Positions 52,203-60,149 of a DNA stretch of 64,000 nucleotides are shown piece by piece. This DNA is from PALSA-350 sp963826875 (GTDB taxonomy: Bacteria; Acidobacteriota; Terriglobia; Terriglobales; Acidobacteriaceae). The notes beneath the pieces are model-generated. The model had not been told where the DNA came from and ran no database searches. It saw nothing but the letters and a program-made list of their open reading frames with translations. The stretch's first letter is position 1; each line of letters starts with the position of its first letter. The stretch lies in NCBI GenBank assembly GCA_963826875.1, contig CAWGYP010000023.1, positions 434,001 through 498,000 on the forward strand, read 5' to 3'. A program made the position numbers and the translations under genes.

Positions 52203-52934
52203 CTGCACGCAATTTTCATCAGTTACCGCCGCGATGATTCAGAGGGCGAGGCGGGCCGCCTGGCCGATGACCTGGCACACAGGTTCCGGGAAGATTCTGT
52301 GTTTATGGATGTGACTGCAATCCAGCCAGGTCGTGATTTTCGCAAGGCAATTGACGAGAGTATCCACAAATGCAGTGTGCTGCTAGCGATCCTTGGGCAG
52401 GGATGGCTGGAGTCCAGGGACGGATTCGGACACAGACGTCTTGAGGATGAGAATGACTTCGTGCGGCTGGAGATCGCGTCGGCACTACAACGGGATATTG
52501 CTGTCGTTCCGGTGTTGGTTCGGGGAGCCCGCATGCCCAGGGCAGAGCAACTGCCGGACGACTTGAAGGAGCTGGCTTTTAGAAATGCGGTGGAGTTAAC
52601 CCATGCCCGCTGGAAGTCTGACGTCCAGTTCCTGGTCCAGGCGATCAAGCCTTACCTGGAACTGTGCGAGGATACTACCAGTCCTCTGCCCGTTATCGAC
52701 GCCAAGACGGCTGTGACCGCAACCATTATTGAAAGATCGGTGCTCGACCGGGTCAGCCGCGAGCTTGCAATCCATATCGGTCCGGTCGCCGAAGTGGTCG
52801 TCAGGCGGGCGGCGAAGCGCTGCTCGACGGTCACAGATCTTTGTGGAATGGTTGCGCAGGAGATTGAGGGGGCTCCGGCTCAGGCCAGGTTTCTGGCTTC
52901 CTGCATTCGCTCGCTAACCCCGCCGCGAGGTTGA
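52203..52934 (+). CDS. TIR-domain protein with DUF8082-like C-terminus
   Basis: A 243-residue protein. Residues 1-155 are a bacterial TIR domain: HAIFISYRRDDSEGEAGRL, VFMDVTAIQPGRDF, CSVLLAILGQGWL and DFVRLEIASAL, where the Glu (about 90) fits the NAD-cleaving position. Residues about 175-235 (ERSVLDRVSRELAIHIGPVAEVV) resemble the DUF8082 domain often attached to signalling proteins. AAAAGGAG ends 8 nt before a CTG codon at 52203, and no ATG or GTG is near, so translation probably begins at CTG; relatives start at the same residue. It is divergent from the SLOG and patatin genes. Making a cyclic ADP-ribose-type signal is inferred. Confidence 0.85.
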   Translation: MHAIFISYRRDDSEGEAGRLADDLAHRFREDSVFMDVTAIQPGRDFRKAIDESIHKCSVLLAILGQGWLESRDGFGHRRLEDENDFVRLEIASALQRDIAVVPVLVRGARMPRAEQLPDDLKELAFRNAVELTHARWKSDVQFLVQAIKPYLELCEDTTSPLPVIDAKTAVTATIIERSVLDRVSRELAIHIGPVAEVVVRRAAKRCSTVTDLCGMVAQEIEGAPAQARFLASCIRSLTPPRG

Positions 52935-52948
52935 AGCGGGAACGAATT

Positions 52949-53827
52949 CTACTCCTGCTCGAGCATCGCCAGAGCCTTGGCGAGGCTCACCCGCATGCGA
53001 TTGAACGACGTGGTTACACTGGCGATCTCATCGCTTCCCGATACCACCAGTGGGGGCACATCTTTCTCGCCCTTGCTGATGCGATCGCCGCTGTCGCAAA
53101 CAACCCTGAGCGGGCGAATGACAAACCAGTAAACCGCTGCATCGAGGGCGAGAATGCAGGTCAGAAGGGTCAGCACGAGAATCACCATAAGATTAAAAAA
53201 GGCTTTTTGGGCGATCTGGACAGGCACAGACATGGGTACGGAAATGATCTGGGCCCCCACTAGTTTGTTCAGCTTCCAGCCGAAACCATTGGCATTCCCA
53301 TAAGTGGCCACCATGGCATGGGGCGCGTTCGCGGGAAGGCTGTGACATTCAAGGCAGGAAGCATCCGTCTTTATAGGTTGGGCAACGTAGAGTGACCGGC
53401 CCGTGGGCGTCTCGCGCTCGCCCACCACCTCGTGTTGTTCCGGATGATCGCGCAGGCCGTGAATCACATCGGTCTCCCAATCGGTGGCCCGATCCTCGGG
53501 GTTAGTGGGGTTGAGACTAGCTTCCTTATAGGCGAAATCGGGGTAGCTTTTGCGCAGCCGGTTGAAGGTGGTGCTGGCAGCGTAAAAGGGGACGCTCTCG
53601 ACAAGGAACTTCGCTCTGTGCAGCGGATTCTGTTGCAGCAGCGGGGAAAGATCGTCGGCCGTGTAATCGCGTACGGCCTTGGCACTGGCTACCATCAGCT
53701 GGGCCTGATCAAGGACCTCGCGACGGGCGTTGTTAATCAAAAAGCTGTAGGCGAACACGGCGATGATGAGAACGCCCACCCCAAAGACAGCGAGCAGGAT
53801 GAGGTTGAACTTGGCCAGAAGTTTCAT
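52949..53827 (-). CDS. DUF3365 haem-binding membrane protein with HAMP end
   Basis: A 292-residue protein. TM1 (ILLAVFGVGVLIIAVFAYSF) is followed by a periplasmic Tll0287/DUF3365 domain (about 30-190) with one c-type haem motif, CLECH. TM2 (NLMVILVLTLLTCILALDAAVYW) and a HAMP domain (RPLRVVCDSGDRISKGEKDVPP) follow, and the chain stops about 20 residues later at MLEQE. Such sensors normally continue into a kinase, cyclase or chemotaxis module; this one has none. GGAG precedes the ATG. It could signal to a separate partner through HAMP, or be a truncated sensor. Confidence 0.82.
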   Translation of the reverse strand: MKLLAKFNLILLAVFGVGVLIIAVFAYSFLINNARREVLDQAQLMVASAKAVRDYTADDLSPLLQQNPLHRAKFLVESVPFYAASTTFNRLRKSYPDFAYKEASLNPTNPEDRATDWETDVIHGLRDHPEQHEVVGERETPTGRSLYVAQPIKTDASCLECHSLPANAPHAMVATYGNANGFGWKLNKLVGAQIISVPMSVPVQIAQKAFFNLMVILVLTLLTCILALDAAVYWFVIRPLRVVCDSGDRISKGEKDVPPLVVSGSDEIASVTTSFNRMRVSLAKALAMLEQE

Positions 53828-53889
53828 TCAGGTGGTCTCCGGCTGCTCGCCAGAGTACCACCGGGACGATGGGAATGTGCAGCTGTTTC

Positions 53890-54096
53890 CTACTCCATCC
53901 TCAGTGCGCGCAGCACCAGCCTAACCAGCGCGCTTTTGCCTGAGCCTAGGGCGAGACGGATGCCGAACTCCTGCAGCCGACGGGAGACTGAGTCCGCGAG
54001 CACACCGTAGACGCCCGGCAGAAGCGTTGGGATGGCGACCTGCGGATCTATCTGCCAGATCGCACGCTGTATCTCGGGGATCAGCCGGTCTATGGA
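53890..54096 (-). pseudogene. remnant of an ADOP permease
   Basis: Reading from the end of padR on the minus strand gives AIWQIDPQVAIPTLLPGVYGVL, then ADSVSRRLQEFGIRLALGS and LRALRME before a stop. These are three known parts of the last ADOP half (the IDP periplasmic strand, the GVYGV TM start, the REIGIRMALGA loop and the terminal ALR motif), joined with the intervening TM helices deleted. About 850 residues of a normal ADOP are missing. It directly follows an intact PadR gene. Confidence 0.8.
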
Positions 54097-54102
54097 TAGC
54101 TC

Positions 54103-54441
54103 CTAGTTGGACGGAGCGAGAAAACGCGCCATCGTGGCGGCAATGCGCTCCCAATTTTCTGTCTCGTGCTCGATCTGTTTGCGGCCGGTGCGGCTGAGCG
54201 AGTAGAACTTGGCGCGGCGGTTGGTCTCCGAAGTACCCCACTCGCTCTTGATCCAGCCCCGTTGCTCAAGACGCAGGAGTGCGGGGTAAATGGTGCCCTG
54301 ATTCAGGCTTAGGGAATTGCCACTGACTTGCTCGATTCGACGTGCAATCCCGTAGCCGTGCAGCGGGCCCATGGATTCAAGGGTCTTCAGCACCATCAGG
54401 TCCAGGGTGCCCTGCAGTACATCGGATTTTTGATCGCCCAT
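54103..54441 (-). CDS. PadR-family transcriptional regulator
   Basis: A 112-residue PadR: SDVLQGTLDLMVLKTL, HGYGIARRIEQVSGNSLSLNQGTIYPALLRLEQRGWI and a C-terminal helix ENWERIAATMARFL. AGGAGAGAC precedes the ATG, inside a small palindrome (gtctctcctgttgagac). It is close to the PadR at 25604 and, like it, was followed by an ADOP gene, of which only a short remnant is left. It may now be a repressor without its usual target, or control the permeases elsewhere. Confidence 0.92.
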   Translation of the reverse strand: MGDQKSDVLQGTLDLMVLKTLESMGPLHGYGIARRIEQVSGNSLSLNQGTIYPALLRLEQRGWIKSEWGTSETNRRAKFYSLSRTGRKQIEHETENWERIAATMARFLAPSN

Positions 54442-54540
54442 TGTCTCTCCTGTTGAGACTCTTACTATGCTGAGCCTTTGATAGGCAGAATGTCAACAGG
54501 TATAAGCACGAGAGTTTGCATCTCTCTTTGGCTGTACCAA

Positions 54541-55332
54541 TCATTCTGCCGCACCCCCAGACAGATACCGCGTCGGTGTCGTGCCCAGTTGGTTGCGGAA
54601 CATTGCTATGAAGGCGCTGGGCGAATTGTAGCCGCACTCCAGGGCCACTGTGGTTACTGCTTCTCCGGCCGCAAGCCGCTGCATCGCACTGATGAGCCGT
54701 AACCTCTGCCGCCATTTACTGAAGGACATTCCTGTCTCTTCAGCGAACAGGCGCTGCATCGTCCGCTTGCTGGCCCCGGATTCGCTGCACAGATCATCGA
54801 GGGGACGTTGATCGCTGGGGCTGGCCAACAGCTTTTCCAACAATTTTCGCGCGCGCGGATCGCGCGGATGCGGCAGCTGAACCGGAATTGACTCCACCAC
54901 CTTCAACTGGTCCACAATCAAGTCAATGATGTGCCGTTCCGCAGAGATCTTCCTTCGTAGTTTCGGAAAATTGCACGCGTGAACGATCAATTCCTTTAGC
55001 AGCGACGAGACATTGATGACAAGGCATCTGCGAGGAAGGGATTTGCATAATTTGGGTAGGAAATAAAGCGTCCTCATGGAGACCCGTCCCGACATGGTGA
55101 CGCCATGGAATGTTTCGGCTGGAATCCAAACCGCGCGCAACGGCGGAACAACCCAGATTCCCTGATCCGTGTCGACAGTCATGGTGCCTTCCGCGGCATA
55201 GAGAAGTTGGTCCTCAGGATGGGAATGTCGTTGGAGGACATGTCCGTGCCTGAAATCCCAGGAGACGCTGGCCACTTCCGCGAGACGGCGGCCTGTTTGG
55301 TCGAAGAGGAAGAGATGGCGCGTTCGCGACAT
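54541..55332 (-). CDS. AraC-family transcriptional regulator with cupin sensor
   Basis: A 263-residue regulator. The N-terminal cupin (about 20-110) has HSHPEDQLLYAAEG and VPPLRAVWIPAETFHGV. The C-terminal AraC domain (about 160-260) has two helix-turn-helix units: PLDDLCSESGASKRTMQRLF and TTVALECGYNSPSAFIAMFRNQLGTTPTRYL. It is divergent from the VOC gene with 67 bp between, so it may control that gene. The ligand is not predictable. Confidence 0.92.
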   Translation of the reverse strand: MSRTRHLFLFDQTGRRLAEVASVSWDFRHGHVLQRHSHPEDQLLYAAEGTMTVDTDQGIWVVPPLRAVWIPAETFHGVTMSGRVSMRTLYFLPKLCKSLPRRCLVINVSSLLKELIVHACNFPKLRRKISAERHIIDLIVDQLKVVESIPVQLPHPRDPRARKLLEKLLASPSDQRPLDDLCSESGASKRTMQRLFAEETGMSFSKWRQRLRLISAMQRLAAGEAVTTVALECGYNSPSAFIAMFRNQLGTTPTRYLSGGAAE

Positions 55333-55399
55333 TGTTTGTCACGATAGCGAAAGTTTGCATTCGCCACAAGTGCTATTCCTGAGGTGGATTGGAGACACC

Positions 55400-55774
55400 A
55401 TGTTAACTGCGGGGAAGATGGTTGGATTTATTGCTACAACCGACTACGACAAGGCCCGAGCTTTCTACGAAGGCAAACTCGGGTTTGAATTTATAAGCCA
55501 GGATCAGTTCGCGCTCGTGGTGCGCGCAGGTGACCACAAGATTCGAATTTCAAAGGTTCCCGACTTTGCGCCATTTCACGGAACCGTGCTGGGTTGGGAA
55601 GTAGGCGATATTGATGCCGTGGTTATTTGGCTCAAGAATCGAGGAGTATCGACCGAGAAGTACCCCTTCGTGGCAGACAAGGAACTCGGGATCTGGACAG
55701 CCCCTTCCGGAGATAAAGTGGCGTGGTTCAAAGATCCGGACGGTAATGTTCTTTCCGTCAGCTATCATCCATGA
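55400..55774 (+). CDS. VOC (glyoxalase-like) family protein
   Basis: A 124-residue protein with two beta-alpha-beta-beta-beta modules: GFIATTDYDKARAFYEGKLGFEF and IDAVVIWLKNRGV to KVAWFKDPDGNVLSV. GGAG precedes the ATG at 55400. VOC proteins are metal enzymes or resistance proteins. The usual metal-ligand pattern is incomplete, so only the fold is claimed. Its likely regulator is the divergent AraC gene. Confidence 0.9.
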   Translation: MLTAGKMVGFIATTDYDKARAFYEGKLGFEFISQDQFALVVRAGDHKIRISKVPDFAPFHGTVLGWEVGDIDAVVIWLKNRGVSTEKYPFVADKELGIWTAPSGDKVAWFKDPDGNVLSVSYHP

Positions 55775-55810
55775 GCCGGTTCGCTGGCCCAGCCAGATCC
55801 GGCAACCATT

Positions 55811-55856
55811 GAGTGGGTGGCCCAGGTCTCGCTTTTGAGACCTGGGCCACCCACTC
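55811..55856. repeat. perfect 20-bp inverted repeat
   Basis: gagtgggtggcccaggtctc and its exact reverse complement flank a 6-base loop gctttt, 36 bp after the VOC stop. It can act as a terminator on either strand. The GGCCCAGGTCTC core looks like a dispersed REP-type element. The rest of 55857-56065 holds nothing firm. Confidence 0.8.
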
Positions 55857-56065
55857 GAAGTCTGGGAAGCTGCAACCTCTTAAGTCTGGAGGCTGCAACT
55901 TCTTTTCGACAGAGCGCAGCAAACGGAGAGATAAGCGGCTTCCCTTCCCCTTGACCTCTACTCCAGCCACAACCACCTCTTTTCCCTGCCGCTGAACATA
56001 CAATCCCGTTCCTGCGTACTTCCTTCCAACTGGATTAATAATCATCCAGCCGCAGCGTCATCTCT

Positions 56066-56635
56066 ATGAACATTCGAAAAGGTGAGCCCTTGGCCGTCGG
56101 CGACACAACGATGCCATTCACAGCAAGCCGTGAGAGCCTGTCGCAATTATTTTGCGAGCATCATCGGCGCATTCTCACTGCGGCCTACCGCATCACCGGG
56201 AGCATGGCGGATGCGGAGGATGTTACCCAGGCTGTTTTCATGCGCCTGCTGAGCAGTGACAGCTTACCAATTACGAACGCCGGCAGCTATCTTTACCGCG
56301 CCGCCATCAACGGAGCACTCGATCTGTTGCGGCGACGGAAGGCTGCTCCGGCAGGCGAGTTGCAAGACGCGGCAGCAATCGCCGCTACCGGGCCGGGAAG
56401 CTCGCCGGAGACTGCCATCTCGAACAGGGAGCTCGGCGGCTGGCTCAGACTGGCGATCAGCGAATTGCCTCCTCGAGCGGCTGAAATGTTTAGCCTGCGA
56501 TATGTAGAAGAGCTGGGGAATCGCGAGATCGCAAGGTTGATGGGCACATCACAGGCTGTCGTCGCGGTGACGCTCCATCATGCACGATCGAAGCTGAAGA
56601 AACGACTCAGGGAAATGGAACAGGAGAGACCATGA
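56066..56635 (+). CDS. ECF-type RNA polymerase sigma factor
   Basis: A 189-residue sigma factor with region 2 (LFCEHHRRILTAAYRITGSMADAEDVTQAVFMRLL, then SYLYRAAINGALDLLRRRK) and region 4 (LPPRAAEMFSLRYVEELGNREIARLMGTSQAVVAV). The start is uncertain: ATG at 56066 or at 56111. Its stop overlaps the start of a membrane zinc-finger protein (ATGA), which is the likely anti-sigma factor. It heads an operon that continues into two ABC modules. Confidence 0.92.
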   Translation: MNIRKGEPLAVGDTTMPFTASRESLSQLFCEHHRRILTAAYRITGSMADAEDVTQAVFMRLLSSDSLPITNAGSYLYRAAINGALDLLRRRKAAPAGELQDAAAIAATGPGSSPETAISNRELGGWLRLAISELPPRAAEMFSLRYVEELGNREIARLMGTSQAVVAVTLHHARSKLKKRLREMEQERP

Positions 56636-59205
56636 GACGACACGATGAGATGCGGCTAAGAACGGCCGTCCAGGCACTGCAAGGGGATGCACCCGATGCG
56701 GCGCAACTGGCCGCTGCCGCCAGGCGCGTGGCCGGCAGCCTCGGTATAGACGTCATCGACGACCCGATGGTCGACATCATCGAGAACTGTGAGGACGTAC
56801 AGCATTTGCTCGCTTCTTATCGGGCAGGAACCCTCTCCAGCGCACGGCGTCTCCTGATCGAGGATCACCTGCGCGACTGTGGCGCCTGCCTCCGCCGGTT
56901 CCGGAGCGGAACAGCAGTGCTCGACTGGTCTACTCCTGCGGCTAAAGATGCATTTGTCTGGCCTTCGCAGGCATTCGGCTTGGCAACAGCTGCCTGTTTC
57001 GCACTTCTGGTCTTGTCGTTCTTCGCCTACAAGGCCTATTGGCAGACCCCGCCGGGAGTCCGAGCCGAAGTGCAGTCGATCGACGGCTCAGCGTATGGCA
57101 TTTCCGAGGCAGGCGATCGCAAGCTGTCCGCCGGCGACCAGCTAAAAGCCGGGGAACAATTCCGGACCGGCGGCGGAGCGCATGCCGTTCTTCGCCTCTC
57201 AGATGGATCCACCGTTGAGGTCAATGAGAGAAGTGTCCTCGGGGTCGGTGCAAGGGGGCATAACATGACTATCTCACTCGACAATGGAGCAGTCATCGTG
57301 CAGGCCGCCAAGCGCGACCAAGGCCATTTGTACGTGAAAACTCCCGATTGCCGGGTGGCGGTCACAGGTACGGTTTTCTCCGTCAACTCGGGAATCAAGG
57401 GCTCACGCGTAGCAGTCCTGCAAGGAGCCGTTCAAGTGATGCATGCGGGAATGGATACGCTGGTGCATGCCGGCGATCAACTCAGTACCAACGACAATCT
57501 GAGCCCCGAACCGGTTGCACAGCAAATCTCCTGGAGCCAGGATCGTGAACAGTACCTGGTCTTGTTGGCGCAGTTCACCGCAATCCAGCGCCGGGTTGAA
57601 CAGATTCCGTTTCCCCAACCCAGGTACACCAGTGATTTGCTGGAGCGGGTTCCTGCCGACACCTTGTTGTATATCAGCATCCCTAACCTTGGTGAGTTCT
57701 TGAACCAGGCCAATCAGATCTTCCAGGATCAATTGAAGCAGAGTCCCGCACTTCAGCAGTGGTGGGACCGGGGACACGGTGGCAACACGGCGGACCTGGA
57801 CGCGCTCATCGAAAAGCTGCACCTGGCTAGCCAGTATCTGGGCAACGAAATCGTCATCGTCGGAGCGAACCAGACCGCCGCTCCCGGCTTCGCTATCCTT
57901 GCCGATTTGCAACAAAGCGGCCTCGATGATTTCCTCAGAAAGCAGTTCGCATCTTCAACCGGGCTCATTTTGTTAGACGAGCAGTCGCTACAAAATACTC
58001 CCACTTCACCGGCAACAAAGTCCGGCGGATACGCTCTCATCAGGCCGCGGGAGGCAGTCTTCTCCAACAGCATCGCAACGTTGAAGCAGATCAACGCACA
58101 GTTGAATGCCGGTGCCAGCGGCTTCGCGGCAGGAGACTTCGGAAAGCAGATTGCCGCCGCCTATGGCCGCGGCGCCGGAGTCATCCTGGCCGCGGACCTT
58201 CATCAAATGGTGGCCGACAAACTTCGCGCCGGCGGCAAGGGCACGGAGGCGATTGAGAATAGCGGGATGGATGAGGTGCAGTATCTGATTGCAGAGCACC
58301 GCGAAACCAATGGACTGCCTGAGAATCACCTGGATCTGCAATTCTCCGGAACCAGGCAACATGCCGCTTCATGGCTCGCTGCCCCTGCCCCGATTGGTTC
58401 GCTCGACTTTGTGACCCCCAATGCGGCGGTTGCAGTGGCGTTCCTGTCCAAAGACCCAACGACGATTGCCGATGACCTCATGACCATGGCCGCAAACCAG
58501 CCAACGCAGAATACGAAATGGACCGAGGCCGAGGCAAAGCTGGGGATAAGTTTCCGTGATGATCTGGCTGCGAACCTTGGTGGTGACTTTCTCTTGTCGC
58601 TCGACGGACCAGTTCTGCCAACGCCTTCGTGGAAAGCGGTCATTGAAGTCAACAACCCTCAGCGACTGGAGAATACCCTGGAGCGATTGGCACAATCCCT
58701 TCGCGACCAGGCTCAGGGTACGCAATCGCATCCGCTTGCGATCGAATCGAGCCAGGTCGGAGCGCAGCGCTTCTATTCTGTCCAGGATCTGACCTCTGGC
58801 GCCACCGTCGCGCAGTATATTTTTTCCGATGGCTACATGATCGTGGCGCCCAATCGCGCTCTTCTTATGGAGGCATTGCGCACCCATGCGAGTGGCGATT
58901 CCCTTGCCCGATCCACGTCGTTCAAGGCGTTGCTTCCGAAGGATGAGAATGAGAATTACTCGGCCATCGCTTATCAGAACCTGGGCCCGGTTTTGACGCC
59001 GCTGCTGTCTCAATTAAGTGCAGAGTCAGCGCAGGCAATCCGGCAGATCGCGGCAGACTCCCGGCCCACCGCGATCTGTGCCTGGGGAAAAGACAGCCGT
59101 ATCGAAGCAGCCAGCAATAGCCATCTTTTCGGATTTGATTTCCTGACTCTGGGGGCGTTGACAAGTTCCGGGAACAAGCACCCTTCCCAAAGCGTAAAAG
59201 AGTGA
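56632..59205 (+). CDS. zinc-finger anti-sigma/FecR membrane protein with large C-terminal domain
   Basis: An 857-residue protein. Residues 55-90 hold an anti-sigma zinc-finger-like HLRDCGACLRRF. One TM helix lies at about 123-142 (FGLATAACFALLVLSFFAY). A FecR domain follows at about 150-270, with AGEQFRTGGGAHAVLRLSDGSTVEVNE and VTGTVFSVNSG. About 550 residues of extracytoplasmic sequence resembling DUF3352-type proteins come next (VPADTLLYISIPNLGEF, ALIRPREAVFS). It should hold the sigma factor at the membrane and sense an envelope signal. The zinc finger, FecR and large domain in one chain are an unusual combination. Confidence 0.85.
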   Translation: MRRHDEMRLRTAVQALQGDAPDAAQLAAAARRVAGSLGIDVIDDPMVDIIENCEDVQHLLASYRAGTLSSARRLLIEDHLRDCGACLRRFRSGTAVLDWSTPAAKDAFVWPSQAFGLATAACFALLVLSFFAYKAYWQTPPGVRAEVQSIDGSAYGISEAGDRKLSAGDQLKAGEQFRTGGGAHAVLRLSDGSTVEVNERSVLGVGARGHNMTISLDNGAVIVQAAKRDQGHLYVKTPDCRVAVTGTVFSVNSGIKGSRVAVLQGAVQVMHAGMDTLVHAGDQLSTNDNLSPEPVAQQISWSQDREQYLVLLAQFTAIQRRVEQIPFPQPRYTSDLLERVPADTLLYISIPNLGEFLNQANQIFQDQLKQSPALQQWWDRGHGGNTADLDALIEKLHLASQYLGNEIVIVGANQTAAPGFAILADLQQSGLDDFLRKQFASSTGLILLDEQSLQNTPTSPATKSGGYALIRPREAVFSNSIATLKQINAQLNAGASGFAAGDFGKQIAAAYGRGAGVILAADLHQMVADKLRAGGKGTEAIENSGMDEVQYLIAEHRETNGLPENHLDLQFSGTRQHAASWLAAPAPIGSLDFVTPNAAVAVAFLSKDPTTIADDLMTMAANQPTQNTKWTEAEAKLGISFRDDLAANLGGDFLLSLDGPVLPTPSWKAVIEVNNPQRLENTLERLAQSLRDQAQGTQSHPLAIESSQVGAQRFYSVQDLTSGATVAQYIFSDGYMIVAPNRALLMEALRTHASGDSLARSTSFKALLPKDENENYSAIAYQNLGPVLTPLLSQLSAESAQAIRQIAADSRPTAICAWGKDSRIEAASNSHLFGFDFLTLGALTSSGNKHPSQSVKE

Positions 59206-59206
59206 C

Positions 59207-60149
59207 ATGAGCGTAATTGACCTCGAAGGATTGGAGGTCCGGCTGGGAAATCGCACCGTGCTGAATGGACTCACGGGAGCGTTGCAGGGGCACGTCATCG
59301 GCCTGCTCGGTCCCAACGGCGCGGGAAAATCCACACTGATCAACACCCTGCTTGGGTTTCACCGGCCTTCGCGGGGATCAGCCCACGTCTTTGGGCTGGA
59401 TACGTATCGGGAGAGAGCGCAGATACGCGGAGCAATCGGATACATGCCGGAGAACGATTCCTTCATCGGAAACATGAGCGGCGTGCGCTTTGTCCGCTAC
59501 ATGGCCGAACTTGCAGGGCTGCCTGCAGGAATAGCACTGGAACGTGCCCATGAAGCACTTTTCTTCGTTGGTTTGGGCGAAGTGCGATACCGAAAGGTGA
59601 GCACCTACTCGCTGGGGATGAAACAGCTGATCAAGCTTAGCCCAGGCGCTTGCGCACGGTCCAAAACTGCTCATTTTGGACGAGCCCACCAACGGCCTCG
59701 ATCCCATCGCCCGCCAGCGCATGATTCAACTGATCAAAGATATCCGGAAAGAAGGAAGTGTCCGGATGCTCATCTCGTCCCATCTGCTGCCGGATATTGA
59801 TGAGACCTGCGATGAAGTCCTCATTCTCAAGAACGGGCGCATTGCCGCACTTCGCAATATTGAAGAGGAACGCCGTTCGAACCGCAGCTTTATGGAACTG
59901 GAAACGGTGGGGTCGACCGAGCAATTTTCTGTGCGTATCCGGGGCCTTGGCTGCGAATGCGCATCCTTCCCTGGCGGCCGCATCAAGCTGGTGATTCCCG
60001 ACCACATCGAAGCTCGCGATTTGTACGTCATAGCGTCCGAACAAGGAGTCCAGATCCGCCGTATGAACCAGCGGCGTGATTCCCTTGAGGACATCTTTCT
60101 AAGAGCGATGGACCAGGAATGGGCGGGGCCGGCACATGTCAGTCTATAA
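59207..60149 (+). pseudogene. ABC transporter ATP-binding protein, frameshifted
   Basis: The first frame encodes a normal ATPase start with Walker A GPNGAGKST and the signature region YSLGMKQLIKL, ending out of frame after base 59638. In the next frame AQALAHGPKLLILDEPTNGLD (Walker B) follows without loss, to the end at 60149 with SSHLLPDIDE and the switch His. Removing the A at 59639 restores one 314-residue protein. Either the gene is inactivated by a +1 insertion or the base is an assembly error. It is followed by a permease gene overlapping by 14 bp. Confidence 0.85.

Noticed and set aside
55758..56045. 95-codon minus-strand frame beginning MIINPVGRKYAGTG
   Set aside because: It runs through the perfect palindrome and has no supported start; a decayed gene fragment is possible but cannot be shown.
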